Positions 9,711-20,186 are shown, numbered from the stretch's first letter. The stretch: DNA of 64,000 bases from Roseovarius sp. MMSF_3359 (GCF_030733385.1 NZ_JASHJC010000004.1:62001-126000), one strand, 5' to 3'. Notes: generated by a model from the sequence alone, not told the origin. Program-made: numbers and translations.

Positions 9711-10159
9711 AACGCCTGGTCCTTTGCCTCATCCTGCTGATGTCTCCCGCCTGGGCCGTGCAGCCCGATGAGGTGCTGGACGATCCTGTGCTCGAAGAAC
9801 GCGCGCGCGAGCTGTCCAAGGGCCTTCGTTGCCTTGTTTGCCGCAACGAAAGCATCGACGATTCCAACGCCGACCTGGCCCGCGACCTGCGCCTTCTGGT
9901 GCGCGAACGATTGGTTGCGGGCGACACCGATGCCGAGGCGATTGCCTTCATCGTCGACCGGTACGGCGAATATGTCCTGCTCAAGCCGCAATCGGGCGGC
10001 TCGAACCTGCTGCTGTGGCTGGCGGGGCCGGTGATGCTCTTGCTGGCCGGTGTCACCGGAGTAGTTTACCTGCGCCGACGCTCTGCGGCGACGGCCCCCG
10101 CCGAGGCGGGCCTCAGCGACGCGGAAGAAGCCCGCCTGAAGGAAATCATGAAAGAATGA
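9707..10159 (+). CDS. ccmH: Cytochrome c maturation protein CcmH
   Basis: Thiol-redox subunit of the heme lyase that keeps the apocytochrome CXXCH cysteines reduced. It is 150 residues, with a signal peptide at about 1-17, the redox motif RCLVC (C42 and C45) in LRCLVCRNESIDDSNADLA, and one transmembrane helix at about 97-118. It starts inside the ccmF stop (ATGA overlap). It is the short CcmL-like form; no tetratricopeptide CcmI part is fused. Confidence 0.95.
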   Translation: MKRLVLCLILLMSPAWAVQPDEVLDDPVLEERARELSKGLRCLVCRNESIDDSNADLARDLRLLVRERLVAGDTDAEAIAFIVDRYGEYVLLKPQSGGSNLLLWLAGPVMLLLAGVTGVVYLRRRSAATAPAEAGLSDAEEARLKEIMKE

Positions 10160-10234
10160 CGCGCGGTTCCCCTTTCTGCGCTCGCGGAAATCGGGTTTGA
10201 CTGCGGAGGTGCAAGCAAAAGGAAGGGGCCGCTC

Positions 10235-11014
10235 GTGAAAGAGTATGACACGATCACGCTGGAGCTGTCGGAAGACATTGCCATTCTCAGCCTGAACCGC
10301 GTGGACAAGATGAACGCGCTCGACACCCAGATGCGCGCCGAGATCACCGATGCGGCGGGCTATGCGGGGCGTAATGCGCGGGTGTTGGTGCTGACCGGCA
10401 AGGGCAGGGCGTTCTGCTCGGGGCAGGACCTGAGCGATAGCGGCAATGCGGCCTCGATCGACCTCGAACGGGTGCTCAAGGACGAATATGTGCCGATGCT
10501 GCGCGCGATCAGCGACTGCCCGATCCCCACGATCAGCGCCGTGAACGGCCCGGCGGCGGGGGCAGGGGCCAACTTGGCACTGGCCGCCGACGTGGTGATC
10601 GCCACTGAGAGTGCCTATTTCCTTCAAGCCTTTACCCGGATTGGCCTCATTCCCGATGCGGGCGGCACCTATTGGTTGCCCCGGCAGATGGGCGCGGCCA
10701 AGGCCATGGGGGCCGCGCTTTTTGCCGAGCCGATAAGCGCACGGCAGGCGGATGACTGGGGCATGATTTGGGAGGCGGTCGAGGATGAGAAGTTCGACGC
10801 CCATTGGCGCGCCCGCGCGGCGCATCTGGCCCAGGGGCCGACGCAGGCTTATGGCAACCTCAAGCAGGCGGTGCGAGATAGCTGGGAAAACGGCTTTGCC
10901 CGGCAGCTTGATCTTGAGGCGCAGCTTCAGGGCGATTGCGGCAAGACCCGCGATTTCAAGGAGGGCGTTGTGGCTTTCCTCGAAAAACGGCCCGCCCGCT
11001 ACGAGGGGCGCTGA
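10235..11014 (+). CDS. Enoyl-CoA hydratase/isomerase family protein (PaaG-like)
   Basis: Crotonase-fold acyl-CoA enzyme, 259 residues. The oxyanion-hole loops are GRAFCSGQDLSD (about 61-72) and NGPAAGAGANLALAADV (about 106-122). At the position of the second hydratase glutamate the motif reads IPDAGGTYWLP, so an Asp is present, as in PaaG-type isomerases (1,2-epoxyphenylacetyl-CoA isomerase). The start is GTG, with AAGGAAGGGG about 7 bases upstream. The next gene begins directly after its stop. The indolepyruvate oxidoreductase 7 kb upstream makes arylacetyl-CoA, but a pathway link is speculative. Confidence 0.85.
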   Translation: MKEYDTITLELSEDIAILSLNRVDKMNALDTQMRAEITDAAGYAGRNARVLVLTGKGRAFCSGQDLSDSGNAASIDLERVLKDEYVPMLRAISDCPIPTISAVNGPAAGAGANLALAADVVIATESAYFLQAFTRIGLIPDAGGTYWLPRQMGAAKAMGAALFAEPISARQADDWGMIWEAVEDEKFDAHWRARAAHLAQGPTQAYGNLKQAVRDSWENGFARQLDLEAQLQGDCGKTRDFKEGVVAFLEKRPARYEGR

Positions 11015-11716
11015 GTGTCCGATGCGCCCGAAGAGGCACTCTATGCCCCAGTCAAGGCGTTCCTTGAGGGGCAGGGATATGTGGTCAAGGGCGAGATCGG
11101 CGCAGTGGACGTGATGGCCGTGCGCGGGGAGGATCCGCCCGTATTGGTCGAGCTCAAGAACCGCTTCACGCTGAGCCTCGTCCATCAGGGCATTGCGCGG
11201 CAGGCGGTGAGCGACGCGGTCTACCTTGCCGTGCCGCACAAGACTGGCCGCCGCGCTTACGTGGCCATGCGAGACAATGCCGCGCTTTGCCGGCGGTTGG
11301 GGCTTGGCCTGATGACCGTGCGGCAACGCGACGGTTTCGTCGATGTGATGGTTGATCCCGGCCCCTACAAGCCGCGCAAGTCCAAGGCGCATCTTGGCCG
11401 TCTGTTGCGGGAGTTTCAGCGCCGTGTGGGGGACCCGACCAAGGGCGGTTCGACCCGCACGGGGCTGGTGACGGCCTACCGGCAGGATGTGTTGCGGGTG
11501 GCCACCTATCTTGCCGATCACGGCGCCAGCAAGGGTGCGGTGGTCGCCAAGGCCACAGGGGTGGGCAATGCCACGCGGATCATGGCGGATGACCATTACG
11601 GTTGGTTCGAAAGGGTCTCCACCGGCATCTACGCGCTGACACCCGCCGGTGCCGATGGCCTGACGCTCTATGGGCGCGTCGATGCGATGACTGAACGAAA
11701 AGCAGATTTGCCTTAG
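11015..11716 (+). CDS. DUF2161-family protein (PD-(D/E)XK-like)
   Basis: Conserved alphaproteobacterial protein of the DUF2161 family, 233 residues, no assigned function. The N-terminal region holds GAIDV-like and VLVELKNRF blocks; an acidic residue followed by ELK resembles the active site of PD-(D/E)XK nuclease folds. The C-terminal 80 residues (about 145-225) look like a winged-helix DNA-binding domain. The start is GTG immediately after the crotonase TGA, so the two are very likely co-translated. The nuclease interpretation is inference from motif only. Confidence 0.75.
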   Translation: MSDAPEEALYAPVKAFLEGQGYVVKGEIGAVDVMAVRGEDPPVLVELKNRFTLSLVHQGIARQAVSDAVYLAVPHKTGRRAYVAMRDNAALCRRLGLGLMTVRQRDGFVDVMVDPGPYKPRKSKAHLGRLLREFQRRVGDPTKGGSTRTGLVTAYRQDVLRVATYLADHGASKGAVVAKATGVGNATRIMADDHYGWFERVSTGIYALTPAGADGLTLYGRVDAMTERKADLP

Positions 11717-11745
11717 CGCGCTTCGGGTTCCGAGACGATGACACG

Positions 11746-11806
11746 CCCCGGATGTGATCCGGGGCCTCTGCGCCTCACCAAAGGAGGTCCCGGGTCAAGC
11801 CCGGGA
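11746..11806. repeat. Composite double-palindrome element between convergent genes
   Basis: Two strong hairpins: 11746-11764 (arms CCCCGGAT/ATCCGGGG, loop GTG) and 11788-11806 (arms TCCCGGG/CCCGGGA with TCAAG in the loop). They are joined by CCTC...GAGG, so the whole unit is itself an inverted repeat. It sits between the convergent DUF2161 and gltA genes, where it could end transcription from both sides. A second element of the same architecture lies at 23629-23685. Confidence 0.85.
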
Positions 11807-11837
11807 CGGCGGGGCGTTCTGCACCGACCGGAAGACC

Positions 11838-13133
11838 TTAGCGGTTTTCGATATCCACGTAATCCCGCGCGGTCGCACCTTGGTAGAGCTGCCGCGGGCG
11901 GCCGATCTTGAGTTGCGGATCGGCAATCATCTCTTTCCACTGCGAAATCCAGCCGATGGTGCGCGACACGGCGAAGATCGGGGTGAACATCGACGTGGGG
12001 AAGCCCATCGCCTCCAGGATGATGCCGGAATAGAAGTCGACATTGGGGAAGAGCTTCTTCTCGGCGAAGTATTCATCCTCAAGCGCCTGTTTTTCCAGCT
12101 CTTTCGCCACCTGAAGCGTCGGGTTGTCCTCAACGCCCAGAAGCTCAAGAACCTCATCCGCCGACTGCTTCATCACCTTCGCGCGCGGGTCGAAATTCTT
12201 GTAGACGCGGTGACCGAAGCCCATCAGACGGAAGGGGTCGTCCTTGTCCTTGGCGCGGTCGATGAACTCGGGGATGCGGTCCACGGTCCCGATCTCGCGC
12301 AGCATCTCAAGGCAGGCCTGGTTCGCGCCGCCATGGGCCGGTCCCCAGAGACAGGCAATACCCGCCGCGATACAGGCAAACGGGTTCGCACCCGAGCTTG
12401 AGGCCAAGCGCACGGTCGAGGTCGAGGCGTTTTGCTCGTGATCCGCGTGCAGCGTGAAAATCCTGTCCATCGCGCGGCTCAGGATCGGGTTCACCTCGTA
12501 ATCCTCGGAGGGCACGGCAAAACACATGCGCAGGAAGTTCGACGCGTAGTCCACGTCGTTGCGCGGATAGATGAACGGTTGTCCGATCGTGTATTTATAA
12601 GCCATCGCGGCGATGGTCGGCATCTTGGCGATCATCCGGATCGAGGCAACCTCGCGCTGCCACGGATCGTTGATGTCAGTGCTGTCGTGGTAGAAGGCGC
12701 TGAGCGCGCCAACGACACCGACCATGATCGCCATCGGATGCGCATCCCGTCGGAACCCGCGGAAGAGGAAATGCATCTGCTCATGCAGCATGGTGTGATT
12801 GGTCACGCGGCTCTCGAAATCCTCAAGCTGCGCGGCCGAAGGCAGATCGCCGTAGAGCAGCACGTAGCAGACCTCGAGGTAATGCGATTTCTCGGCCAGC
12901 TGGTCGATCGGGTAGCCGCGGTGCAGCAACTCACCCTTGCCCCCGTCGATAAACGTGATCGTGCTGTCGCAGCTTGCGGTCGAGGTGAAGCCGGGATCAT
13001 AGGTAAACACACCCGCCTGGCCATAGAGCTTGCGAATGTCGATGACATCGGGGCCGGCAGTGGGGGAGAAAATCGGAAGGTCGTAGGTTTTCCCGTCGAT
13101 TTCAAGTTTCGCGGATTTGGTGCTGTCTGTCAT
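11838..13133 (-). CDS. gltA: Citrate synthase
   Basis: Condenses acetyl-CoA and oxaloacetate to citrate, first step of the TCA cycle. It is 431 residues, the type II (hexameric, long) bacterial form. Catalytic signatures are visible: [36 protein letters not shown], and [17 protein letters not shown] with the active-site His and the downstream Asp region. I start at 13133, not the upstream ATG at 13151, because GGAGGA lies 7 bases before it. gltX lies upstream on the same strand, 70 bases away. Confidence 0.96.
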   Translation of the reverse strand: MTDSTKSAKLEIDGKTYDLPIFSPTAGPDVIDIRKLYGQAGVFTYDPGFTSTASCDSTITFIDGGKGELLHRGYPIDQLAEKSHYLEVCYVLLYGDLPSAAQLEDFESRVTNHTMLHEQMHFLFRGFRRDAHPMAIMVGVVGALSAFYHDSTDINDPWQREVASIRMIAKMPTIAAMAYKYTIGQPFIYPRNDVDYASNFLRMCFAVPSEDYEVNPILSRAMDRIFTLHADHEQNASTSTVRLASSSGANPFACIAAGIACLWGPAHGGANQACLEMLREIGTVDRIPEFIDRAKDKDDPFRLMGFGHRVYKNFDPRAKVMKQSADEVLELLGVEDNPTLQVAKELEKQALEDEYFAEKKLFPNVDFYSGIILEAMGFPTSMFTPIFAVSRTIGWISQWKEMIADPQLKIGRPRQLYQGATARDYVDIENR

Positions 13134-13203
13134 GTCGATTTCCTCCGTCATCGCGCCCCAGGGCGGCCTCTTGTCGTTGTGCCGTCAGGTCAGTCTCCTC
13201 CAC

Positions 13204-14604
13204 CTAACCGGCCGCGTCGGTAAGCCGGGCGATCGTTTCCTCGCGCCCGAGCACCAGCATCATATCAAAGACGCTTGGCGTTGCACTCCGCCCGGCCAGT
13301 GCCGCGCGCAGCGGACCGGCCAACTTACCGAACTTCATGTCGTGATCTTCGGCGAACCGGTTCGCAGTCGCCTCAAGGTCGTCACGGGACCACCTAGCAT
13401 TTTGCAGCTGCGGCGTCAATTCTTTCAGTATACCACGGGATACATCATCAAGCATTTTTGCAGATTTTTCATCCGGCGTGATCGGTCGATCCGCCAGGAT
13501 AAATTCAGCTTTATCAAGCAATTCCGGGAATGTCTTGGCGCGCTCTTTGAGGCAGTACATGCCCTTTTCGAACAAAGCTGCCTTGGCGTCAGACAGCGGC
13601 GCCTGACCGGTTACGGCCCGAAAATCCGCCAGATCATGCAGCAGTGCAGCATCGTCGCTGGCCGCGATATGCTGACCACAGAGGTTTTCTAGTTTCTTGA
13701 AATCAAACCGCGCCGGGGATTTGCCGATACCGGAAAGGTCGAACCACGCACGCGCCTGCGCATCGGTGAAAAATTCGTCATCGCCGTGGCTCCACCCGAG
13801 CCGGGCGAGGTAATTGCGCATGCCCGAGGCCGGGTAACCCATGGCGCGATATTCCTCGACCCCAAGTGCGCCGTGCCGTTTACTCAGTTTCTTGCCATCC
13901 GGCCCGTGGATCAGCGGGATATGCGCCCAGACCGGCACGTCCCAGCCCATGGCGGTATAGATCCCCATCTGCCGCGCGGCGTTGTTGAGGTGATCGTCGC
14001 CGCGGATGACATGGGTTACGCCCATATCGTGGTCATCGACCACAACTGCAAGCATGTAGACCGGCGTGCCATCGCTGCGCAGCAGGATCATATCGTCAAG
14101 CTGATCGTTGCGAATGGTCACGTCGCCCTGCACCTGATCGTGAATCACGGTTGTGCCCTCGGTCGGCGTGCGCAGGCGGATCGCAAAAGGCGCGTCGGGA
14201 TGTGTCGACGGATCGGCGTCACGCCAGGGGCTCTGGAAAAGGGTCGAGCGTTTCTCGGCCTGGGCAGCGTCCCGGAAGGCGGCAATCTCTTCCTGGGTCG
14301 AAAAGCACTTGTAGGCTTTCCCATTGGCCAGCAACTCATGCGCCACTTCGGCGTGACGCGCCGCACTTTCGAACTGGCTGGTGGCCTCACCGTCCCAATC
14401 CAGCCCGAGCCATTTCATCCCGTCCAGGATCGCCTGCGTAGCCGCATCGGTCGAGCGGGCGCGGTCGGTGTCTTCGATCCGGAGCTTGAACTGCCCTCCG
14501 TGATGGCGGGCAAAGAGCCAGTTGAAGAGCGCCGTGCGCGCCCCACCGATATGCAGAAAACCGGTGGGAGAGGGGGCAAAACGGGTCACGACATGCTGCG
14601 ACAT
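13204..14604 (-). CDS. gltX: Glutamate--tRNA ligase
   Basis: Class I aminoacyl-tRNA synthetase charging tRNA-Glu, 466 residues. It has the HIGH-type motif [14 protein letters not shown] (residues 11-24) and the KLSKRHG motif near 238. Alphaproteobacteria often carry two GluRS paralogues, one of which also charges tRNA-Gln; which this is cannot be decided here. Divergent to comEC, with 80 bases between the starts. Codon use around 13380-13560 looks slightly less GC-rich than its flanks, which may be normal variation. Confidence 0.95.
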   Translation of the reverse strand: MSQHVVTRFAPSPTGFLHIGGARTALFNWLFARHHGGQFKLRIEDTDRARSTDAATQAILDGMKWLGLDWDGEATSQFESAARHAEVAHELLANGKAYKCFSTQEEIAAFRDAAQAEKRSTLFQSPWRDADPSTHPDAPFAIRLRTPTEGTTVIHDQVQGDVTIRNDQLDDMILLRSDGTPVYMLAVVVDDHDMGVTHVIRGDDHLNNAARQMGIYTAMGWDVPVWAHIPLIHGPDGKKLSKRHGALGVEEYRAMGYPASGMRNYLARLGWSHGDDEFFTDAQARAWFDLSGIGKSPARFDFKKLENLCGQHIAASDDAALLHDLADFRAVTGQAPLSDAKAALFEKGMYCLKERAKTFPELLDKAEFILADRPITPDEKSAKMLDDVSRGILKELTPQLQNARWSRDDLEATANRFAEDHDMKFGKLAGPLRAALAGRSATPSVFDMMLVLGREETIARLTDAAG

Positions 14605-14684
14605 GGGGCAAATTAACCTTTCGGTAACCGGGATGGAGATAGCGTTAACGCCTGTCTATCGACCCGTCAGAGGGGTGACAAGTC

Positions 14685-16691
14685 TTGGCCTTGGGGCATG
14701 TCCTGCAAACCATGTGGCTGACGCAGCGGGGGCATTTGTTCCCCTGGGTGCCGGTGTTCCTGGCGATCGGGATCGTGACCTATTTCACCATGAAAACCGA
14801 ACCGCCGATGGCCGCCTATGGGTGGGTCGGCGGGGCGGGGTGCGTCCTGGCGCTGGCGACCCGCTGGTCCGGTGCAATGCTGGCGCCGGTGCTCTGGGCC
14901 TTGGCGCTCGTGGCGTTCGGGTTTTGCCTGGCGGGCTTGCGCGCCCACCAGATGGAGGCGCCGGTGATTGGCTGGCGTTACTACGGCCCGGTCGAAGGGC
15001 GGATTATCGGCATCGACCGCTCGGCCAGCGATGCGGTGCGCCTTACCCTGGATCAGGTGGTGTTGCGCGATGTGGTGCCGGAGAAGACCCCCGAACGCGT
15101 GCGGATCTCGCTCCATGGGCAGCAGGGGTTTACCGATCCGGTTCCCGGGCTGCGGGTGATTGCCACCGCCCATATCTCGCCCCCGGGCGGGCCGGTTGAA
15201 CCGGGCGGCTTCGATTTTCAGCGCCACTCCTGGTTTCTGAAACTAGGCGGGGTGGGCTACACGCGGACGCCACTGCTGGCCATCGCCCCGCCGGAGCGCG
15301 GCCAGTGGCTCTTCAAGACGCGGATGTGGCTCTCGGCCCGGGTGCAGGCGGCGCTTCCCGGCGAGACCGGCGCCTTTGCGGCCGCCATCATGACGGGGGA
15401 CCGCGCCGGCATGGGGCAGGACACGCTAAAGGCCCTGCGGGTGTCGAACCTCGCCCACTTGCTGGCCATTTCGGGCCTGCATATGGGGCTTTTGGCCGGG
15501 TTCGTCTTTGCGGTCTTTCGCATTGGCCTTGCCGCGATTCCCTTTATCGGACTCAGGGTCCCCACAAAGAAACTGGCCGCGGCGATGGCGATGGTCGTGG
15601 CCGCGGGCTACCTGGCGCTCTCGGGTGGCAACGTGGCCACGGAACGGGCCTTCGTCATGGTCGCAGTTGCCCTCGTTGCGGTACTCTTTGACCGGCGCGT
15701 CTTCAGCCTCCGGGCCGTGGCGGTGGCGGCGATCATCGTGTTGGTGCTCAGGCCCGAGGCGTTGCTTGGCCCCGGGTTCCAGATGTCTTTCGCCGCCACA
15801 ACGGCACTTGTCGCGGTTTTCGGCTGGTTCAGGGATCACAAGATCCGGTTCGGGCCGCCCTGGATGAACGGCGTGTCTTCGGTTTTCATCTCGTCGCTGG
15901 TGGCGGGGCTGGCCACGGCCCCGGTTGCGGCGGCGCATTTCAACCAGTTCGCCCATTACGGATTGCTCGCCAACCTGCTGAGCGTCCCGCTGATGGGCGT
16001 GCTGGTGATGCCCGCTGCTGTGTTGGCAGCCTGCCTATTGCCTCTCGGGCTTGAGGGCATCGCGCTCTGGATCATGGGGCTTGGCCTGCGCTGGATCTTG
16101 GGGGTCGCGCATTTCGTCTCGAACCTCGATGGCGCGCGCGGCACAGTGGTCAGCCCCGAACCTTTCGTGTTGCCGCTGATGATGCTTGGGGCGCTGGTGA
16201 TCGTGCTCTGGCAGGGGCGGGCGCGGGTCGTTGGCGTGGCTCCGATGATCGCGGCTTTTGTCTTCTGGTCACAAACTACCCGGCCCGATGTGTTGATCGC
16301 CGATACCGGCGGGCTCGTCGGCGTGATGACCGAGGAAGGACGGGCGCTGAGCCGGCCAAAGGGAGGCGGGTTCATCGCGCTCAACTGGCTTGAAAACGAC
16401 GGCGATGCCGCGCTGCAAGAGGGCGCCGCCGCGCGTTGGTCCGAGGCGCTGCCTGCGGCCTTCAACATCACCGCCATCCGCGGCAAACGCGCCGCAGAGG
16501 CCCTGACCGATTGTGCTGAAATGGACTGGGTGGTGATGAATGTCGATCCGCCGCGGGACCTGCCGTGCCGGGTTATCCATCCGGAAACATTGCAGAAATC
16601 AGGTGCCTTGGCGCTCTATCGGACCGATGAGGGGATCAAAACGGTGTCTGCGCGCCAGCTCACCGGCGCGCGGCTCTGGAATTCTCAGTAG
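14685..16691 (+). CDS. comEC: ComEC/Rec2-family DNA uptake channel
   Basis: Inner-membrane channel for uptake of single-stranded DNA. It is 668 residues with two to three N-terminal hydrophobic segments, a DUF4131 OB-like domain (about 60-200), and the Competence domain with the signature [14 protein letters not shown] near 263 followed by many transmembrane helices to about 520. The C-terminal 150 residues lack an obvious metal-binding HXHXDH motif, so the beta-lactamase-like domain is degenerate or absent. The start is TTG with AGGGG 9 bases upstream; ATG 14712 is an alternative. It ends convergently with lexA, the stops overlapping by 7 bases. In R. capsulatus ComEC is needed to receive GTA DNA. 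Confidence 0.9.
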   Translation: MALGHVLQTMWLTQRGHLFPWVPVFLAIGIVTYFTMKTEPPMAAYGWVGGAGCVLALATRWSGAMLAPVLWALALVAFGFCLAGLRAHQMEAPVIGWRYYGPVEGRIIGIDRSASDAVRLTLDQVVLRDVVPEKTPERVRISLHGQQGFTDPVPGLRVIATAHISPPGGPVEPGGFDFQRHSWFLKLGGVGYTRTPLLAIAPPERGQWLFKTRMWLSARVQAALPGETGAFAAAIMTGDRAGMGQDTLKALRVSNLAHLLAISGLHMGLLAGFVFAVFRIGLAAIPFIGLRVPTKKLAAAMAMVVAAGYLALSGGNVATERAFVMVAVALVAVLFDRRVFSLRAVAVAAIIVLVLRPEALLGPGFQMSFAATTALVAVFGWFRDHKIRFGPPWMNGVSSVFISSLVAGLATAPVAAAHFNQFAHYGLLANLLSVPLMGVLVMPAAVLAACLLPLGLEGIALWIMGLGLRWILGVAHFVSNLDGARGTVVSPEPFVLPLMMLGALVIVLWQGRARVVGVAPMIAAFVFWSQTTRPDVLIADTGGLVGVMTEEGRALSRPKGGGFIALNWLENDGDAALQEGAAARWSEALPAAFNITAIRGKRAAEALTDCAEMDWVVMNVDPPRDLPCRVIHPETLQKSGALALYRTDEGIKTVSARQLTGARLWNSQ

Positions 16692-17386
16692 GTGCGGATC
16701 AGCCCAACGAGGCAGCCCTGCACCTTGACCTTGTCCTCTGGGAAAACCCGTGTCTCGTAGGCCGGGTTGGCGGCTTCGAGCGCGATGGCATTGCCCTTGC
16801 GGAAGAAGCGTTTCAGCGTCGCTTCGTGATCTTCGACAAGCGCCACGACGATATCGCCATTATCCGCCGCACTGGTTTCGCGGATGATCACCACGTCGCC
16901 ATTATTGATCCCCGCGTCGATCATCGAGTCGCCCTTGACCTCAAGCGCGTAATGCTCGCCCGAGCCTTTGAGCATGCTGCCCGGCACGGCGACGTTATGC
17001 GAGGCATGAGAAATCGCTTCGATCGGCACACCGGCTGCGATCTGCCCCATCACGGGCAGTTCCAGCGCCGCGGCGGTCTCAACCGGTTGGGCATTGGCGG
17101 GTTTCGCCGCATCGGGCTTGTCACCGTCGATCACGCGGGGCGAAAACCCATGGGTCGCTTCGCCGCCCAAGGTCTCGGGCAGTTTCACGATTTCCAATGC
17201 CCGGGCGCGGTGTGCCAGACGGCGGATGAAACCGCGTTCTTCCAATGCTGTGATCAGCCGGTGGATGCCGGATTTCGACCGGAGGTCCAATGCCTCCTTC
17301 ATTTCGTCGAAACTCGGGGGAACACCATCGCGCTGCACACGCTTATGGATAAACTCCAGCAAATCCAACTGCTTCTTGGTCAACAT
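16685..17386 (-). CDS. lexA: LexA SOS repressor
   Basis: Repressor of DNA-damage genes, self-cleaved with RecA help. It is 233 residues. It has an N-terminal winged helix with [21 protein letters not shown], a linker, and a C-terminal S24-type domain. Ala-Gly cleavage site at about 118-119 (QIAAGVP), catalytic Ser at about 154 (GDSMIDAG) and Lys at about 192 (ATLKRFF) are all present. I start at 17386 because GGAGG ends 9 bases before it; the ATG at 17395 abuts the GGAGG and is too close. A LexA box lies 34-48 bases upstream, so it is autoregulated. Confidence 0.96.
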   Translation of the reverse strand: MLTKKQLDLLEFIHKRVQRDGVPPSFDEMKEALDLRSKSGIHRLITALEERGFIRRLAHRARALEIVKLPETLGGEATHGFSPRVIDGDKPDAAKPANAQPVETAAALELPVMGQIAAGVPIEAISHASHNVAVPGSMLKGSGEHYALEVKGDSMIDAGINNGDVVIIRETSAADNGDIVVALVEDHEATLKRFFRKGNAIALEAANPAYETRVFPEDKVKVQGCLVGLIRTY

Positions 17387-17419
17387 CTGACGCATCCTCC
17401 GGTCACTGCGTTTTGTTTT

Positions 17420-17434
17420 GTTCTACGCATGTTC
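17420..17434 (-). promoter_or_regulatory. LexA (SOS) box upstream of lexA
   Basis: The sequence GTTCTACGCATGTTC is an exact GTTC-N7-GTTC direct repeat, the LexA operator typical of alphaproteobacteria (not the CTG-N10-CAG box of enterics). It lies 34 bases upstream of the chosen lexA start, in the expected promoter position. Confidence 0.9.
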
Positions 17435-17552
17435 CCGTTTTGTGTCAACTGTGGATAAAATCCGTGGAGAGGGAGATGGGATACTGGCGTAATGGCTTCG
17501 CTGTTTTTCACTGTGTGGCAGAGGAGCCAGCGGGCAGTACCCGACCGTGGGT

Positions 17553-17600
17553 GGGCGCTGCCCGGCGGTGCTGCGCGCCTTGGTTCGGGCTGGGACGACA
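17553..17600 (+). repeat. Fragment of intergenic repeat family (copy E)
   Basis: Bases 17556-17576 match 39719-39739 over 21 identical bases (beginning CGCTGCCCGG). Similarity continues as CCTTG-TTC-GGGC-GGGA and a degenerate ATTCGCAGGGAGCTCAA. It appears to be the right-hand half of the element at 39540-39790. Confidence 0.65.
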
Positions 17601-17724
17601 TTCGCAGGGAGCTCAACAAGGTCCCCTGAGGCGTTTTGTACGCGTGTCAGCTCCGAAGGGGATCAAAGGCAACAGGCGCCGTGCCGAACGAACCCAGTTT
17701 GCTTTGAATTGACGCTTCGAGAGA

Positions 17725-18897
17725 TCAGATCGGGATGTAGTCGACGATATCGCCGATGGACCTTGGGCCGTCGTCGCGGGGCCGGATCAGGAGGGCATTG
17801 GCGTCGGCCAGTACGGTCAGGAGCGAGCTGTCTTGCCGGGTTTCGGCGGTGATTTCGCCATCGGCGACGAAGGCGCGCATATAGTGTTCACGCGGGCCAT
17901 TGGCTGGCATGTCAGCGCCGAGCCGGGCGGTCATCCGGGGCAGGGGTGATTGCCCGAGACCCAGCAGGGCGCGGATGACCGGCGCGAGGAAAACATGGCC
18001 GCAGACCATGGCCGAGACCGGATTGCCCGGCAGGCCGACCATCACCGCATCGCCCATCCGGCCCGCCATCAGCGGTTTGCCGGGGCGCATGGCGATCTTG
18101 TAGAACGACCGCTGCATCCCGAGCGATTCCGCCACCGGCCCGACCAGGTCATGATCGCCCACGGAGGCGCCACCGATGGTGACGATCAGGTCGGCATCGC
18201 GGGCCAGATCGAAAGCGGCCTCCAGCAGCGGGCGGCTGTCCTTGGCAATCGGCAGAATGCGCGCGCGCGCGCCGATCCCGTCAAGCAGCGCCTTGAGGCC
18301 GAAGGTGTTGGACGCGATGATCTGATCGGGGCCCGGGTCCTCGCCGGGCATGACCAGCTCGTCACCGGTGGAAATCAGTGCCACATCGGGGCGGCGGGCG
18401 ACCTGGACATCGGCGATGTTCATCGACGCCAGAAGCGCGATATCGGAGGGCCGCAACAGGCGGGGCGCAGCGAGGCGGTCGCCCGTACGGAAATCGGCGC
18501 CTGCGGGGCGGATGTTGTCACCGCCGCCCAGCCGGTCACTGATCGTGATGCGATCACCATCGCGGTCGATATCTTCCTGGATCACCACATGGCCCGCGCC
18601 GTCGGGCAGGGGCGCACCGGTGAAAATGCGCACGGCCTGTCCCGCGCCGCAGGTGCCGTCAAACCCATGCCCGGCGGCGGATTCGCCGATCATGTCGAAG
18701 CCCGCACCAACGGCCACCTCATCCGCGCGCACCGCATAGCCATCCATCGCGGAGGCGGCAAAGGGCGGCTGATCGCGCGTGGCGATGGCGTCTTCGGCCA
18801 GTACACGACCCACGGCCTGGGTCAGCGGAACGGCCTCAGTCTCAAGCGGGGAAATCAGCGCAAAGAGATGGTCAAGCGCCTCTTCGACGGTGATCAT
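17725..18897 (-). CDS. moeA: Molybdopterin molybdotransferase
   Basis: Inserts molybdate into adenylated molybdopterin in cofactor synthesis. It is 390 residues with family motifs [13 protein letters not shown] near 50, PTGDELV-type [11 protein letters not shown] near 180, GGASVGDHD near 245 and [11 protein letters not shown] near 293. I start at ATG 18897, which overlaps the moaC stop (ATGA) and follows GAGG; the frame is open further upstream but only inside moaC. Last gene of the trpGDC-moaC-moeA run. Confidence 0.95.
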   Translation of the reverse strand: MITVEEALDHLFALISPLETEAVPLTQAVGRVLAEDAIATRDQPPFAASAMDGYAVRADEVAVGAGFDMIGESAAGHGFDGTCGAGQAVRIFTGAPLPDGAGHVVIQEDIDRDGDRITISDRLGGGDNIRPAGADFRTGDRLAAPRLLRPSDIALLASMNIADVQVARRPDVALISTGDELVMPGEDPGPDQIIASNTFGLKALLDGIGARARILPIAKDSRPLLEAAFDLARDADLIVTIGGASVGDHDLVGPVAESLGMQRSFYKIAMRPGKPLMAGRMGDAVMVGLPGNPVSAMVCGHVFLAPVIRALLGLGQSPLPRMTARLGADMPANGPREHYMRAFVADGEITAETRQDSSLLTVLADANALLIRPRDDGPRSIGDIVDYIPI

Positions 18898-19370
18898 TTT
18901 GCCTCGTACCGCCCTGATTTTCCACCATCTTTCAGGATAACGCGGGTGCTGCCGATTTCCATGCCACGATCGACGGCCTTGCACATGTCATAGACGGTCA
19001 GCGCCGCGACATTGGCGGCGGTCAGCGCCTCCATCTCCACACCGGTCTGGCCTGTGGTCTTGACGGTGGCCTCGATCTGCACCCCGGGCAGCGCCGCGTC
19101 GAGTGTTAAATCCACGGTCACCTTGGTGATCGGCAGCGGATGACAGAGCGGGATGAGATCGGCGGTTTTCTTGGCGCCCATGATCCCGGCCAGCCGTGCA
19201 ACGGCCAGCACATCCCCCTTCTTGGCTCGACCTTCGGCAATGATATCAAAGGTTTCAGGCAACATCTTGACGTTACACGCGGCGGTGGCGATCCGGTCGG
19301 TCACGGCCTTGTCGGACACATCGACCATATGGGCATCGCCTTTGCCGTCGAAATGCGTGAGGCCCGACAT
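18894..19370 (-). CDS. moaC: Cyclic pyranopterin monophosphate synthase
   Basis: Converts the MoaA product to cyclic pyranopterin monophosphate, the second step of molybdenum cofactor synthesis. It is 158 residues, normal length. Signatures: [12 protein letters not shown] at the N-terminus, [11 protein letters not shown] near 74-84, and [24 protein letters not shown] near 109-132, containing the active-site lysine region. It begins directly after the trpC stop (19371) and overlaps moeA by 4 bases. Confidence 0.96.
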   Translation of the reverse strand: MSGLTHFDGKGDAHMVDVSDKAVTDRIATAACNVKMLPETFDIIAEGRAKKGDVLAVARLAGIMGAKKTADLIPLCHPLPITKVTVDLTLDAALPGVQIEATVKTTGQTGVEMEALTAANVAALTVYDMCKAVDRGMEIGSTRVILKDGGKSGRYEAK

Positions 19371-20186
19371 TTACATGCCCCCGGGGGTCAGGGGCGCGGC
19401 AAGAATATCGCGGGTCGCGGCGGTCACGTCACCCGCGCGCATCAACGTTTCGCCAATGAGGAAACTACGCGCGCCATAGCGGGCCATGTCGGCCAGGTCT
19501 TCGCGTGTCGCAAGGCCGCTTTCACAGACGATCATCCGGTCGACGGGCACCAGCTTCGAGAGTTTCCGGGTCGTATCAAGCGTCGTCTCGAACGTGTTGA
19601 GATCACGGTTATTGATCCCGATCATCGGGGATTTCAACGCCGCTGCGCGTTCCAGCTCCGGCTGGTTATGCACCTCGATCAGCACGTCCATGTCCCAGCC
19701 GATGGCGGCGTCTTCAAGCTCGGCTGCCTGCGCGTCATCGACACTCGCCATGATGATGAGGATGCAGTCGGCCCCAAGGGCGCGGGCCTCGGCCACCTGA
19801 TAGGGATCATACATGAAATCCTTGCGCAGCACGGGCAGGTCACAGGCCCCGCGCGCCTGCGGCAGGAATTCCTTGGCACCCTGGAAACTGGGCGTATCGG
19901 TCAGCACCGACAGGCAGGCCGCGCCGCCATCGGCATAAGCCTGCGCCAAGGTGGCGGGGTCGAAATCCTCGCGGATCAGACCCTTGGACGGGCTGGCCTT
20001 CTTGATCTCGGCGATGAGGCCATAACCGGGCTGCGCCGCCTGCCGCAACGCCTCGACAAAAGCGCGGGTGGGGCCGGCCTCGCGCGCCTGGGCCTCAACT
20101 GCCTCAAGCGGGGTCTCGGCCTTGGCAGCCGCAACCTCTTCGAGTTTGTAGGCCTTGATCTTTTCCAGGATGGTGGGGATGCTCAT
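19371..20186 (-). CDS. trpC: Indole-3-glycerol phosphate synthase
   Basis: Closes the indole ring in tryptophan synthesis. It is 271 residues and monofunctional (no TrpF fused). Motifs include [13 protein letters not shown] near 58-70, [23 protein letters not shown] near 118-129 and [12 protein letters not shown] near 190. It overlaps trpD by 4 bases (20183-20186), and moaC starts right after its stop. Confidence 0.96.
   Translation of the reverse strand: MSIPTILEKIKAYKLEEVAAAKAETPLEAVEAQAREAGPTRAFVEALRQAAQPGYGLIAEIKKASPSKGLIREDFDPATLAQAYADGGAACLSVLTDTPSFQGAKEFLPQARGACDLPVLRKDFMYDPYQVAEARALGADCILIIMASVDDAQAAELEDAAIGWDMDVLIEVHNQPELERAAALKSPMIGINNRDLNTFETTLDTTRKLSKLVPVDRMIVCESGLATREDLADMARYGARSFLIGETLMRAGDVTAATRDILAAPLTPGGM

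Larger units (their letters stand above)
17396..17724. other. Intergenic region between moeA end and lexA start
   Basis: 329 bases without a convincing gene. The right-hand end of the lexA promoter region (17396-17460) carries the LexA box. The rest contains a fragment of the intergenic repeat family at 17553-17600. Open frames here have no recognisable protein and no good ribosome sites. Confidence 0.7.

Noticed and set aside
9653..11596. 647-codon minus-strand open frame opposite ccmH, the crotonase and DUF2161 genes
   Set aside because: It spans three well-supported plus-strand genes and their boundaries, and its composition (rich in R, H, P, G) is that of an antisense shadow.
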